Source: Plasmopara viticola (taxonomy: Eukaryota; Oomycota; Peronosporomycetes; Peronosporales; Peronosporaceae). From it: a stretch of DNA of 64,000 nt. Below are positions 30,106 through 41,724 of the stretch, one piece after another. A program made the position numbers and the translations under genes. Numbering within the stretch: the stretch's first letter is position 1; the number at the start of each line of letters is the position of its first letter. The notes below the pieces were generated by a model, which was not told where the DNA came from, did no database searches, and was given only the letters and a program-made list of their open reading frames with translations. The stretch lies in NCBI GenBank assembly GCA_001695595.3, contig MBPM02000021.1, positions 1 to 64,000 of the forward strand. The letters run 5' to 3'.

Positions 30106-33100
30106 ATGGAGATACTGTTTCGAATTCAAGCCCAGTACCGCCGTTTACAAACCGCAGAGCAAGCTAGATCTCAAGTACTCAGCTTGTTGGAGCTACAGCT
30201 TGCGCAGACCGTGTCATCCGACGATATTCAGAATAAAGCGTTGCCTACGGTGCAGCTTCAGTGTTACCTGCGACAGTTTCTCTTTGCTAGACATAAAACT
30301 ATGAAGGGTCAGGTGTCGGCTGACAGGATACGCAACGCACAGGATTATTTGGTGTTTAAAGTACTCGTGAGTTGGTTAAAGGGTGAGAAAACAGCAAATT
30401 TGTTTGGAGTGGACAAAGAAGCGTGTTGGGTGTATCAAGTTACGAGGATGTGTAAAATTGTACTGCAGACGTTAGTGCGAAAGGAGTTGAAAACGTCAGT
30501 GATGATCCCATCGATCGTCTCACATCCGTACTTGTTGCTGCTGGAAACAGTGACAAATATCTCGAATTACCCGACGCCTACAGGACAAAAAGCACTCTCG
30601 AGTGTATTGTATCACCTAGCTATTACCACAAGGTATGGGATATTTGATGCACTGCGCAAGTGCATTGACGAGCAAGCGAGGGAGAGTGTATCACGTTTGG
30701 AGAACGATCGGTTGGCTCAAGTCGTTGTGAACATTGCTGCTCAAACACTACGATGGTCAATTCAAGACCAGCAGAGGCGACAATTTGCCGTGTATCAGAC
30801 ATTTGGAGAGAGTATTCTGCTTTCTCCTTGTGCAGTAAGCTCTATACTTACAAGCTTTGTGGTCACGACCGTAATTGACACAACAATGACAGCGGGGCTG
30901 TTCTGGGCGTCTATTTTACAGCAATTTTGTGATCCTCATGCAATAAAAGCGATGTTGTGGCAGCAACGCGCGATTGTAGTTGGCAATGTTGTTGAGCTAA
31001 CGTGCATTTGCTCATACGATAGTGCTTTTGTTCAAGTCGTCCCGTGTATCATGTCGGTCTTGGTGACTTCCTCGTTAGTGCAATGGGCGTTCGATGTAAA
31101 GCAACTCGAGCAAGGTCCTATGGCACTTGAAGAAGATTACAACATGGATGAAGCAGAAGTTCCGATCGCTCCCTCGACGTATCTTACGACTGGAGTTGTA
31201 GCATCGGACGAGGAAGTTCGATGTGGTACTGTGGCTTTGGGTGAAGCCGAGGCGAGCGTACGTCTTCAGTGGCAGCTAATTTGCCACTCTAAGTTTAGTG
31301 CACGATGCCTTGACATATTCGTGCATCTTGGTGATAAGCAAGATGTTGCTGATGAGGATGCTGTTCCATGGTTCTGTCACTTCTTGAGCACCGTGTTGTT
31401 GTCAATTGGAAGACCCTACGTACTGAGCGTGGCAGCTAAATTTGCAAATCCACCTGCCGCTTTGTTGGCTCTTTTAAGTGCAATAACCGTTGAGCAACAT
31501 GCTGGCACCTATAACGACACCACCAACAACGCAAGTTTAGTTTGCAGTGTGTGGCAGTTAATAAAAACCAGAGTTAAGAACATAGCACCACAACATTTTA
31601 CAGGTTTGCTCACCAACGAGCAGACAGTACTATCGACGTTGCAGATGCAAGTGCTGATAGTTTTGATGTCGTCTATAGTCACATGCTTCTGGGTCTAGAT
31701 GATAAAGCATTTTACGACGGGTCTTGGCCTTTGAATTTAGTAGAAGTTCAAACGTTGTAACGTTTTTGAAGCAGATTATCTACGACACGTGCTGGACAAT
31801 TAGCCCTAGCAACACGCTTTCAGCTGATAGCATGGACGAAAAGGAACTGGTTTTATTTGCGGCAGTAGTGTCCTCAATAAAGCTGTTTAATCAATTGTAC
31901 GACCGAGACTGCCGACGCTGCTATATGCCTGATGGTGCATGGCTGTGGCCTTCAATGCCTGTAATTAAGGAGATTGTGGATCTTGAGTTGCTGAAAGAAG
32001 ACGGTAATCGCGATGCACACGCAATATTTATGCTGATGAATGGGAAGGCGTCATCCCCTTATGCTCAGCTCTTATTCTCGTTACGACCCCTCAAGTCTTA
32101 TCTTTTAGAGATCGTGTCCAGCTTTTTCAAAAACTACTAGAAGACGGAAAGGCAAAGCTAGGTAACGTTCGTGACGAGTTCTCGCAAGCTTTGCAAGTGT
32201 GGGTGAAGCGTGATGAAATTGTCAACGACAGCTTTGATTTTTTTCAGAAAGTGTGCGACACGATGTCCCCTGCATCTCTCAAGATGCGAATTAAAATCAC
32301 CTTTATCAATGAGCATGGCTCGGAAGAGGCGGGGATTGACGGCGGTGGTGTGTTTAAAGAGTACATGGATTGTCTTACGAAGAGTGTTTTCTCGCCAGAG
32401 TATGGTTTCTTTTCGGAAACCGAGGAGCACCTTTTGTACCCGAATCCTGGCGCACGATATGTTGTAGATACACGTAAAGAGTCACTCGACCGCTATCGCT
32501 TTCTCGGTCGTATTTTAGCTAAGGCTGTCTACGAAAATATTTTAGTGGAGCCACAGTTTGCGGCATTTTTCTTGAACAAGCTTCTCGGCAAGTTCAATTG
32601 TATAGACGCTTTGCACTCGTTAGACCCGGTGCTGTACGCATCTCTCATGCGCCTTAGGCTCTGCGATGGCAATGTGGAAGATCTTGCCCTTACGTTCAGT
32701 GTGAACGAAATGGAGTTTGGTGAAGTGGTGACACGGAATGTCGTTCCTGATGGAGCCATTATTCCTGTCACGAACGCAAATCGAATCTGGTATATCCATT
32801 CGATGGCCAATTACAAATTAAATGTGCAATCATCTTTAGAGAGTGCGGCATTTCTAAAGGGCTTTCGTGATTTGATACCGGGCACCTGAATGCAAATGTT
32901 TGCCCCTGCTGAGTTGCAGATGCTGATTGGCGGCACTGCCACAAATATCGATATCGACGACTGGGAGCGTAACAGAGTTTACGGTGGCGGCTACCTCCCA
33001 TCTCAACAGATTATCGTGTGCTTTCGGAAGATCGTTCGTAAGGATTTTAAAGGAGAAGACCGCGCGGCGCTACTTAAGTTTATAGATAGTTGCTCACGTC

Positions 33101-33294
33101 AGCCATTGCTGGGATTCTCGAAACTAGATCCGCGCATTTGCATTCATCAAGTGCGTGTTGAAGACGACGAGCGGTTGCCCTCGAGTGCCACATGTATGAA
33201 CTTGTTAGAACTGCCAGCGTACTCGAATAAAGAGGCCATGCGCCTAAAACTACTGTACGCTATTCAGTCGAATGCAGGCTTCGGTCTGTCTTGA
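30106..33294 (+). pseudogene. HECT1, UBE3B/C-type HECT E3 ubiquitin ligase, broken
   Basis: The gene opens MEILFRIQAQYRR, where FRIQAQYRR is the IQ motif typical of UBE3B/UBE3C. A long helical region follows (530 codons open to 31698). The HECT domain shows IDGGGVFKEYMD, YPNPGARY and LGRILAKAVYEN in the N-lobe and IGGTATNIDIDDWERN. The C-lobe has LPSSATCMNLL with the catalytic Cys at 33193-33195. HECT ligases accept ubiquitin on this Cys and pass it to substrates. Lesions: one-base losses near 31660 and 31755, a 4-bp loss near 32065, and a W-to-stop change at 32887. UBE3-type proteins are about 1,050-1,100 residues, and this copy spans about 1,060. Confidence 0.88.
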
Positions 33295-33402
33295 GCTATC
33301 AGAATAATACAATGAAGTGTAATATATAAAAGATGAAACAGTCCACAGCTTGTAATACAATAGTAGTAGTATAATTGTGTAAGTGACTAAGATCGGTGAA
33401 AA

Positions 33403-33450
33403 ATGGCGAAGGATTACGGAACAGAGGCCGTCGGCTATGTGTGTGAATAA
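33403..33450 (+). pseudogene. Protease stub after HECT1 (15 codons)
   Basis: ATG GCG AAG GAT TAC opens exactly as in the full protease, but after GTEAVG the sequence jumps to the 3' end of the gene (YVCE then TAA). About 1.9 kb is gone. The junction lies between the similar strings GTGTGAA (5' part of the gene) and GTGTTTGAA (its end), which suggests a microhomology deletion. The same junction is at 38481 and 44445. Confidence 0.85.
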
Positions 33451-33878
33451 ATGCATGGAACATATTTCTCTTGGCGCTGAGTAGAAAGCCATAAGTTAGC
33501 GGTGGCTGCCGCGTGCTCATAAGGTCAGTCTTTACGGAATGAGCTTTCATTGTATTAGCAGCCATGTTATGCTTGTGCTTCTTTCAGACTGTACGTGTAG
33601 GATTTAGTAACACCGTTGCCATTTGACTAATATCACGGCGGCCTTAAGAGAATCGAAAAAAAATATTGAATCTATACCAAACTTAAAGAGGTATTGACTA
33701 CGCGTGTGTTGCTATTGAACATTTTCAGCGTCTGCCTATTACATTATCTGTCGCGGAATAATATTTTATTAATCAAATATCAAATTAAGTATCTCAATGT
33801 CATCATCGCTTTTCGGAGGGTACCAAGTTCGTTAAGCTTGCTGGAAAAGAAGCATTTTCGAACTTTCTGTAAAGAAAC
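33451..33878 (+). other. Protease-stub to CRN intergenic region, cassette 2
   Basis: No gene. It is the conserved CRN upstream region. From about 33782 onwards the sequence is identical by eye to 38861 onwards. Confidence 0.5.
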
Positions 33879-34692
33879 ATGGTGAAGCTGTTTTGTGCAA
33901 TTGTAGGCGAGGAAAGCGTCATTACTATCGACATTGACCCGCAGGAAGCGATTGGAGACTTAAAGGAACAAATCAAGACGAAAGCGCAGTACGAATTTCC
34001 GTCCCACAAGCTTGTTCTTTATCTCGCCAAGAAGGGCGGCAACAAAAACAAAAAAGGCAAGTGGATGAAGGACGATGACGGCGATTTGGTTCGGCTTCAG
34101 AACGCGACGATACCAGAGGACATAGAAAAAAAACATTTGAAGAAAGGACTACTGTTAAAGCCAACGTGGTCTATAAAGAATTACTTCGATGTGAGCGATA
34201 AAAACTTCCCCACGGAGCAAGTGATTCACGTGCTCGTTGATACACGTGGGAGAGATCATGTCAGCGTTGCGGTAGCGGAAAAAAGATTTTCTCTGCTTAC
34301 CGATGAAACGGAAATTCGCGGTAGTTGATGGTTGCGAAGGTATGTATATCGTTTCAGAGTTGTTGCAACAAATTAACCTCAACGCATGTTTGCCTGACTT
34401 GGCCAGAACACCAGTTGCGCGGTTGCTCTCAGTCTTTTTCAACATCCTCTATCTCATCAGCTTGGTCTTCATTGCTATTGTTTTTTCGTATGGAGAAAGT
34501 GTCGGTGACAAAGAAAAATGTTTGAAGGATGGAGTGCCGCCGGTTATGTGTACGCTGGGCTTGATTAGCGCGTATGGCCACTTTTTAGACCAGATTTTAG
34601 AGAAACTACCAGGGTTAGTGTCGCAGTGCAGGAAAGCATTCACAAATCGCAAGAGACGATTAAGGAGTGCATCATTTCAGTCTTCGCAGTGA
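33879..34692 (+). pseudogene. CRN2, Crinkler-like effector, internal deletion
   Basis: It starts MVKLFCAIVGEES, with LYLAK near residue 48 and HVLV near 119. After RFSLLTDETEIRG a deletion relative to CRN4 (the KKGVDVGEG region) shifts the frame and gives a stop at 34328. The C-terminal domain with its hydrophobic segment continues in another frame to 34692. A truncated 149-aa protein with the complete LYLAK-HVLV header could still be made. It is identical in both frames to CRN3. Confidence 0.85.
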
Positions 34693-35180
34693 ATGACGTA
34701 ATTATTTAAACGGATATCAAGCTTTCCTATCGCCACTTCACCTGTTCTTTATCCTCACATTTATCATAATGCTTGGACCACAATTAGTCAGCAGACGTGC
34801 TTTGCCAGCAAAGGCTTTAACAGCACAGCGCAAATTGTCAAATTCTGATCCGGCATCAAAAGCTTGATCGACGTTTATGTGGGAGAAAGGAAGTATGCGC
34901 TATGTAGTGACGAAGGGAGCGATACCGAGAACAAGGTTTCGGTACATCGCTAATTTGGCACGCTGCTGAAAACGTGGTATGAAAATTTTTTATACACGCA
35001 CTTCTATGCTATGATGGACAATTGCATAGGTGAAGTCTTAATCCGACGAAATGAGTGGTGAGAAGATTTTTGCATGTGTGCTAGTGTGATGATTGCATCG
35101 CAGTAAGCAGCAAGGTCTCAAAGGACTTAAACAATATCTCCTGTTCTTGAACAAGGATAGCGGATGTAGAGTGGAACAGA
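34693..35180 (+). other. CRN-HECT spacer, cassette 2
   Basis: No gene. It is the same recurring spacer as 29578-30105, with the short MSQ-type frame lost (TTAGTCAGC). Confidence 0.4.
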
Positions 35181-38100
35181 ATGGAGATACTGTTTCGAAT
35201 ACAAGCCCAGTACCGCCGTTTGAAAGCCGCAGAGCAAGCTAGATCTCAATTACTCAGCTTGTTTGAGCTACAGCGTGCGCAGACCGTGTAAACCGACGAT
35301 ATTCAGAATAAAGCGTTGCCTACGGTGCAGCTTCAGTGTTACCTGCGACAGTTTCTCTTTGCGAAACATAAAACTATGAAGGACCAGGTGTCGACTGACA
35401 GGATACGCAGCGCACAGGATTATTTGGTGTTTATAGAACTTGTAAATTGTTTAAAGGGTGAGCAAGGAGCAAATTTGTTTGGAGTGGACAAAGATGCGTG
35501 TTGGGTGTATCAAGTTACGAGGATGTGTGCAATTGTACTGCAGACTTAAGTGCGAAAGGAGTCGAAAACGTCAGTGATGAATCCATCGATCGTCTCACAT
35601 CCGTGCTTGTTGCTGCTGGAAACACTGACAAATATCTCGAATTACCCGACGTCTACAGGACAAAAGGCACTCTCGAGTGTATTGTATCACCTAGCTATTA
35701 CCACAAGGTATGGGACATTTGATGCACTGCGCAAGTGCATCGACGAGCAAGCGAGGGAGAGTGTATCACGTTTGGAGAACGATCGGTTGGCTCAAGTCGT
35801 TGTGAACATTGCTGCTCAAACACTACGATGGTCGATTCAAGACCAGAAGAGGCGACAATTTGCCGTGTATCAGGCATTCGGAGAGAGTATTCCGCTTTCT
35901 CCTTGTGCAGTAAGCTCTATACTTACAAGCTTTGTGGTCACGACCGTAATTGACACAACAATGACAGCGGGGCTGTTCCGGGCGTTTATTTTACAGCAAT
36001 TTTGTGATCATTCTGCAATAAGAGCGATGTCGTGGCAGCAACGCGCGATTGTAGTTGGCAATGTTGTTGAGCTAACGTCCATTTGCTCATATGATAGTGC
36101 TTTTGTTCAAGTCGTTCCGTGTATCATGTCGGTCTTGGTGACTTCCTCGTTAGTGCAATGGGCGTTCGATGTAAAGCAACTCGAGCAAGGTCCTATGGCA
36201 CTTGAAGAAGATTACAACATGGATGAAGCAGAAGTTCCGATCGCTCCCCCGACGTATCTTACGACTGGAGTTTTAACATCGGACGAGGAAGTTCGATGTG
36301 GTACTATGGCTTTGGGTGAAGCCGAGGCGAGCGTACGTCTTCAGTGGCAGCTAATTTGCCACTCTAAGTTTAGTGCACGATGCCTTGACATATTGGCGCA
36401 TCTTGGTGATAAACAAGATGTTGCTGATGAGGATGCTATTCCATGGTTCTGTCACTTTTTGAGTACCGTGTTGTTGTCAATTGGAAGACCCTACGTACTG
36501 AGCGTGGCAGCCAAATTTGCAAATCCACCTGCCGCTTTGTTGGCTCTTTTAAGTGCAATAACCGTTGAGCAACATGCTGGCACCTATAACAACACCACCA
36601 GCAACGCAAGTTTAGTTTGCAGTGTGTGGCAGTGGATAAAAACCAGAGTTGAAAACATAGCACCACAACATTTTACAGGTTTGCTCACCAATGAGCAGAC
36701 AGTACTATCGGCGTTGCAATTGCAAGTGCTGACAGTTTTCAATGTCGTCTATAGTCACATGCTTCTGGGTCTAGATGATAAAGCATTTTACGACGGGCCT
36801 TGGCCTTTAAGTTTAGCAGAAGTTCAAACCGTTGTAACGTTTTTGAAGCAGTTTATCTACGACACGTGCTGGACAATTAGCCCTAGCAACACGCTTTCAG
36901 CTGATAGCATGGACGAGAAGAAATGGTTTTATTTGCGGCAGTTGTGTCGTCAATAAAGCTGTTTAATCAATTGTACGACCGAGACTGCCGACGCTGCTAT
37001 ATGCCTGATGGTGCGTGGCTGTGGCCTTCAATACCTGTTATCAAGGAGTTTGTGGATCTTGAGTTGATGAAAGAAGACGGTTATCGCGATGCACACGCAA
37101 TATCTATGCTGATGAATGGGAAGGCGTCATCCCCTTATGTTCGCGCAGCTCTTATTCTCGTTACGATCTTTCAAGTCTTATCTTTCAAAGAACGTGTCCA
37201 GCTTTTAAAAAACTTTTGGAAGACGGAAAGGCAAAGCTAGGCAACGTTCGTGACGAGTTCTCGCAAGCTTTGCAAGTGTGGGTGAAGCGTGATGAAATTG
37301 TCAACGACAGCTTTGATTTTTTTCAGAAAGTGTGCGACACGATGTCCCCTGCATCTCTTAAGATGCGAATCAAAATCACTTTTATCAATGAGCAAGGTTT
37401 ACAAGAGACGGGGATTGACGGCGGTGGTGTGTTTGAAGAGTACATGGATTGTCTTACGAAGAGTGTTTTCTCGCCAGAGTATGGTTTCTTTTCGGAAACC
37501 GAGGAGCACCTTTTGTACCCGAATCCTGGCGCACGCTTTGTTGTAGATACACGTAAAGAGTCACTCGACCTCTACCGCTTTCTCGGTCGTGGTTTAGCTG
37601 AAGCTGTCTACGAAAATATTTTAGTGGAGCCACAGTTTGCGGCATTTTTCTTGAACAAACTTCTCGGCAAGTTCAATTATATAGACGCTTTGCACTCGTT
37701 AGACCGGTGCTGTACGCATCTCTCATGCGCCTTAAGCTCTGCGATGGCAATGTGGAAAATCTTGCCCTTACATTCAGTGTAAACGAAATGGAGTTCGGTG
37801 AAGTGGTGACACGGAATCTCATTCCTGATGGAGCCAATATTCCCGTCACGAATGCAACTCAAATTCGGTATATCCATTTGATGGCCAATTACAAATGAAA
37901 TGTGCAATCATCTTTAGAGAGTGCGGCCTTTTTAAAGGGCTTTCGTGATTTGATACCGGGCACCTGGATGCAGATGTTTGCCCCTGCTGAGTTGCAGATG
38001 CTGATTGGCGGCACTGCCACAAATATCGATATCGACGACTGGGAGCGTAACACAGTTTACGGTGGCGGCTACCACCCATCTCAACAGATTATCGTGTGGT

Positions 38101-38372
38101 TTTGGAAGATCGTTCGTGAGGATTTTATAGGAGAAGACCGCGCGGCGCTTCTTAAGTTTATAACTAGTTGCTCACGTCAGCCATTGCTGGGATTCTCGAA
38201 ACTAGATCCGCGCATTTGCATTCATCAAGTGCGTGTTGAGGACGACGAGCGGTTGCCCTCGAGTGCCACATGTATGAACTTGTTAGAACTGCCAGCGTAC
38301 TCGAATAAAGAGGCCATGCGCCTAAAACTACTGTACGCTATTCAGTCGAATGCAGGCTTCGGTCTGTCTTGA
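35181..38372 (+). pseudogene. HECT2, UBE3B/C-type HECT E3 ligase, broken
   Basis: It opens MEILFRIQAQYRR. Lesions: a stop near 35290 (TAA for TTA), a TTAAG stop at 35547, a small loss near 36922, frame changes near 37205 and 37705, and a TGA near 37898. The longest open block is 35550-36956 (468 codons). HECT landmarks are present (IDGGGVFEEYMD, with E for the K seen in other copies; IGGTATNIDIDDWERN; catalytic Cys 38271-38273 in SSATCMNLL). It is a pseudogene with a recognisable, near-complete C-lobe (37902-38372). Confidence 0.88.
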
Positions 38373-38480
38373 GCTATCAGAATAATACAATGAAGTGTAA
38401 TATATAAAAGATGAAACAGTCCACAGCTTGTAATACAATAGTAGTAGTATAATTGTATAAGTGACCAAGATCGGTGAAAA

Positions 38481-38528
38481 ATGGCGAAGGATTACGGAAC
38501 AGAGGCCGTCGGCTATGTGTGTGAATGA
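38481..38528 (+). pseudogene. Protease stub after HECT2
   Basis: It has the same 15-codon stub and deletion junction as 33403-33450, ending GAA TGA. The shared junction shows that the deletion occurred once, before the cassette was duplicated. Confidence 0.85.
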
Positions 38529-38957
38529 ATGCATGGACCATATTTCCTTTGGCGCTGAGTAGAAAGCCATAAGTTAGCGGTGGCTGCCGCGTGCTCATAA
38601 GGTCAGTCTTTACGGAATGAGCTTTTCTTGTATTAGCAGCCATGTTATGCTTGTGCTTCTTTCAGACTGTACGTGTAGGATTTAGTAACACCGTTGCCAT
38701 TTGACTAATATCACGGCGGTCTGAAGAGAATCGAAAAAAAAATATTGAATCTATAACAAATTAAAAAAGGTTTTGACTACGCGTGTGTTGCTATTGAACA
38801 TTTTCAGCGTCTGCCTATTACAATCTCTGTCGCGGAATACTATTTTATTAATCGAATATCAAATTAAGTATCTCAATGTCATCATCGCTTTTCGGAGGGT
38901 ACCAAGTTCGTTAAGCTTGCTGGAAAAGAAGCATTTTCGAACTTTCTGTAAAGAAAC
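38529..38957 (+). other. Protease-stub to CRN intergenic region, cassette 3
   Basis: No gene. Conserved CRN upstream region. Confidence 0.45.
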
Positions 38958-39771
38958 ATGGTGAAGCTGTTTTGTGCAATTGTAGGCGAGGAAAGCGTCA
39001 TTACTATCGACATTGACCCGCAGGAAGCGATTGGAGACTTAAAGGAACAAATCAAGACGAAAGCGCAGTACGAATTTCCGTCCCACAAGCTTGTTCTTTA
39101 TCTCGCCAAGAAGGGCGGCAACAAAAACAAAAAAGGCAAGTGGATGAAGGACGATGACGGCGATTTGGTTCGGCTTCAGAACGCGACGATACCAGAGGAC
39201 ATAGAAAAAAAACATTTGAAGAAAGGACTACTGTTAAAGCCAACGTGGTCTATAAAGAATTACTTCGATGTGAGCGATAAAAACTTCCCCACGGAGCAAG
39301 TGATTCACGTGCTCGTTGATACACGTGGGAGAGATCATGTCAGCGTTGCGGTAGCGGAAAAAAGATTTTCTCTGCTTACCGATGAAACGGAAATTCGCGG
39401 TAGTTGATGGTTGCGAAGGTATGTATATCGTTTCAGAGTTGTTGCAACAAATTAACCTCAACGCATGTTTGCCTGACTTGGCCAGAACACCAGTTGCGCG
39501 GTTGCTCTCAGTCTTTTTCAACATCCTCTATCTCATCAGCTTGGTCTTCATTGCTATTGTTTTTTCGTATGGAGAAAGTGTCGGTGACAAAGAAAAATGT
39601 TTGAAGGATGGAGTGCCGCCGGTTATGTGTACGCTGGGCTTGATTAGCGCGTATGGCCACTTTTTAGACCAGATTTTAGAGAAACTACCAGGGTTAGTGT
39701 CGCAGTGCAGGAAAGCATTCACAAATCGCAAGAGACGATTAAGGAGTGCATCATTTCAGTCTTCGCAGTGA
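38958..39771 (+). pseudogene. CRN3, identical twin of CRN2
   Basis: It has the same length, the same internal deletion and the same predicted residues in both frames as 33879-34692. The flanking HECT copies differ clearly. The first frame gives a 149-aa header-only protein (38958-39407). The C-terminal frame runs 39382-39771. Confidence 0.85.
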
Positions 39772-40345
39772 ATGACGTAATTATTTAAACGGATATCAAG
39801 CTTTCCTATCGCCACTTCACCTGTTCTTTATCCTCACATTTATCATAATGCTTGGACCACAATTAGTCAGCAGACGTGCTTTGCCAGCGAAGGCTTCAAC
39901 AACACAGCGCAAATTGTCAAATTCTGATCCGGCATCAAAAGCTTGATCGACGTTTATGTGGGAGAAAGGAAGTATGCGCTATGTAGTGACAAAGGGAGCG
40001 ATGCGAAGCACAAGGTTTCGGTACATCGCTAATTTGGCACGCTGCTGAGAATAAGGCATGGAAATTTCTTATTAACGCACTTCTATGCTAAAATGGACAA
40101 TCGCATAGGTGAAGTCTTTCTCCGACAAAATGAGTGGTGAGAAGGTTTTGGCATGTGTGCTAGTGTGATGCTTGTATCGCAGCAAGCAGCAACGTCTCAA
40201 AGGACTTCAAACAATATCTCCCGTTCTTGAAGAAGGATAGCGGATGTAGAGTGGAACAGAATGGAGATACTGTTTTGTAAATTATTTCCTACCTCACCCT
40301 ACCCCTTTCTTTTCTAAAGTACAATATTCGAGAGCTTCGTTTTAT
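39772..40345 (+). other. CRN-HECT spacer, cassette 3, with ancestral HECT 5' flank
   Basis: The recurring spacer runs to about 40277 (GATACTGTTT). It then continues into sequence that the other + strand cassettes have lost and that recurs only at 10440-10560 (- strand). That sequence leads into the MDDNLK first exon at 40346. Confidence 0.55.
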
Positions 40346-40410
40346 ATGGACGACAACTTAAAACCTAAAAGTTAAGCTCCAGGCATCAATCCGTCACATT
40401 TCTCTTGACG

Positions 40411-40738
40411 TATTGTATTGTATTGTATTACGTTATCGCGTTGCCAAGTTATGCACGTGCTAGGCTCTATGGCTAGTCCACGGCATAGAGTGGTGTCCGC
40501 ATACGTCGGGTCTCGTTCGGCGGGCAGTGCAGCCAGCACCGAGGCCGTGAGGGTCTTCCATTATTTTGTGTACTTATGACTTGGTAAGAGCCTAGGTGGC
40601 GCCCTGGTGCTGGAGACCGTCGCGTCGAGGGTGAGACTCGTTAGAGACCTGCAGATGCCCGAGAGCACCTGCCCGAAGCGCGCGAGCATTTAGCCCCCGC
40701 GCTTGGAAGGAGGGCGTCACCTCAACCTTTCTCGAAAA
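40411..40738 (-). mobile_element. SINE-like repeat, copy 3
   Basis: This is the reverse-orientation copy of the 21300-21625 unit, with its (TATTG)n strand tail at 40411-40429. The perfect 10-bp target duplication is TCTCTTGACG (40401-40410 and 40739-40748). It sits in the first intron-like gap of HECT3. Confidence 0.85.
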
Positions 40739-41724
40739 TCTCTTGACGTTGATTTCGAAATTCCTTTGTACAGTAGTCGGTCTGGTCATAGCAATGACAG
40801 TCGGCCAATCCATTTTGAACGGCCAACGAAAGAATTGTCTGTAGACCAAAGTGCGCAGCATCTAAAATGGCAATCTCATCGCTAAAAGATGCACCTACAC
40901 ACAACGCTGCGCCCATGCTATAGGATGTGCTAAAGGATGTCCCTACGCCAAAGGATGCGCTGACGCCCGATGCTGCGCTTACACCAGATGCTCCGCTATG
41001 GCTTGTACAGAAAGGGTAAATCTTGGCGGCCGCGAGAAGCCCACGACGGGCTTTAACGCGCGAATTGCCGTGCTGTCAAACTCTAAAGGAGATAATGTGC
41101 TTGCTGGGTCCAAGGAGGAGCTTATGTAGCAAAATCGCTAGGCCAGGGAGAAGCGACACGCTATGAAGACGCGTGTGGCCGCCAGCATTCGAATTCAAGC
41201 CCAGTACCGCCGTTTAAAAGCCGCAGAGCAAGCTAGATCTCGAGTATCTAGCTTGTTGGAGCTACAGCTTGCGCAGACAGTGTTAACCGACGATATCCAG
41301 AATAAAGCGTTGCCTACGGTGCAGCTTCAGTGTTACCTGTGGCAGTTTCTCTTTGCTAGACATTAGACTATGGAGGATCAGGTGTCGACTGACAGGATAC
41401 GCAAAATACAGGATTATTTGGTATCTATGGTACTTGTGAATTGTTTAAAGGGTGCGAAAGGAGCAAATTTGTTTGGAGTGGACAAAGATGCGTGCTGGGT
41501 GGATCAAGTTACGAGGATGTGTGCAATTGTACTGCAGACGTTAGTGCGAAAGGAGTTGAAAACGTCAGTGATGATTGCATCGATCGTCTCTCATCCGTAC
41601 TTGTTGCTGCTGGAAACACTGACAAATATCTCGAATTACCCGACGTCTACAGGACAAAAAGCACTCTCGAGTGTATTGTATCACCTAGCTATTACCACAA
41701 GGTATGGAATATTTGATGCACTGC

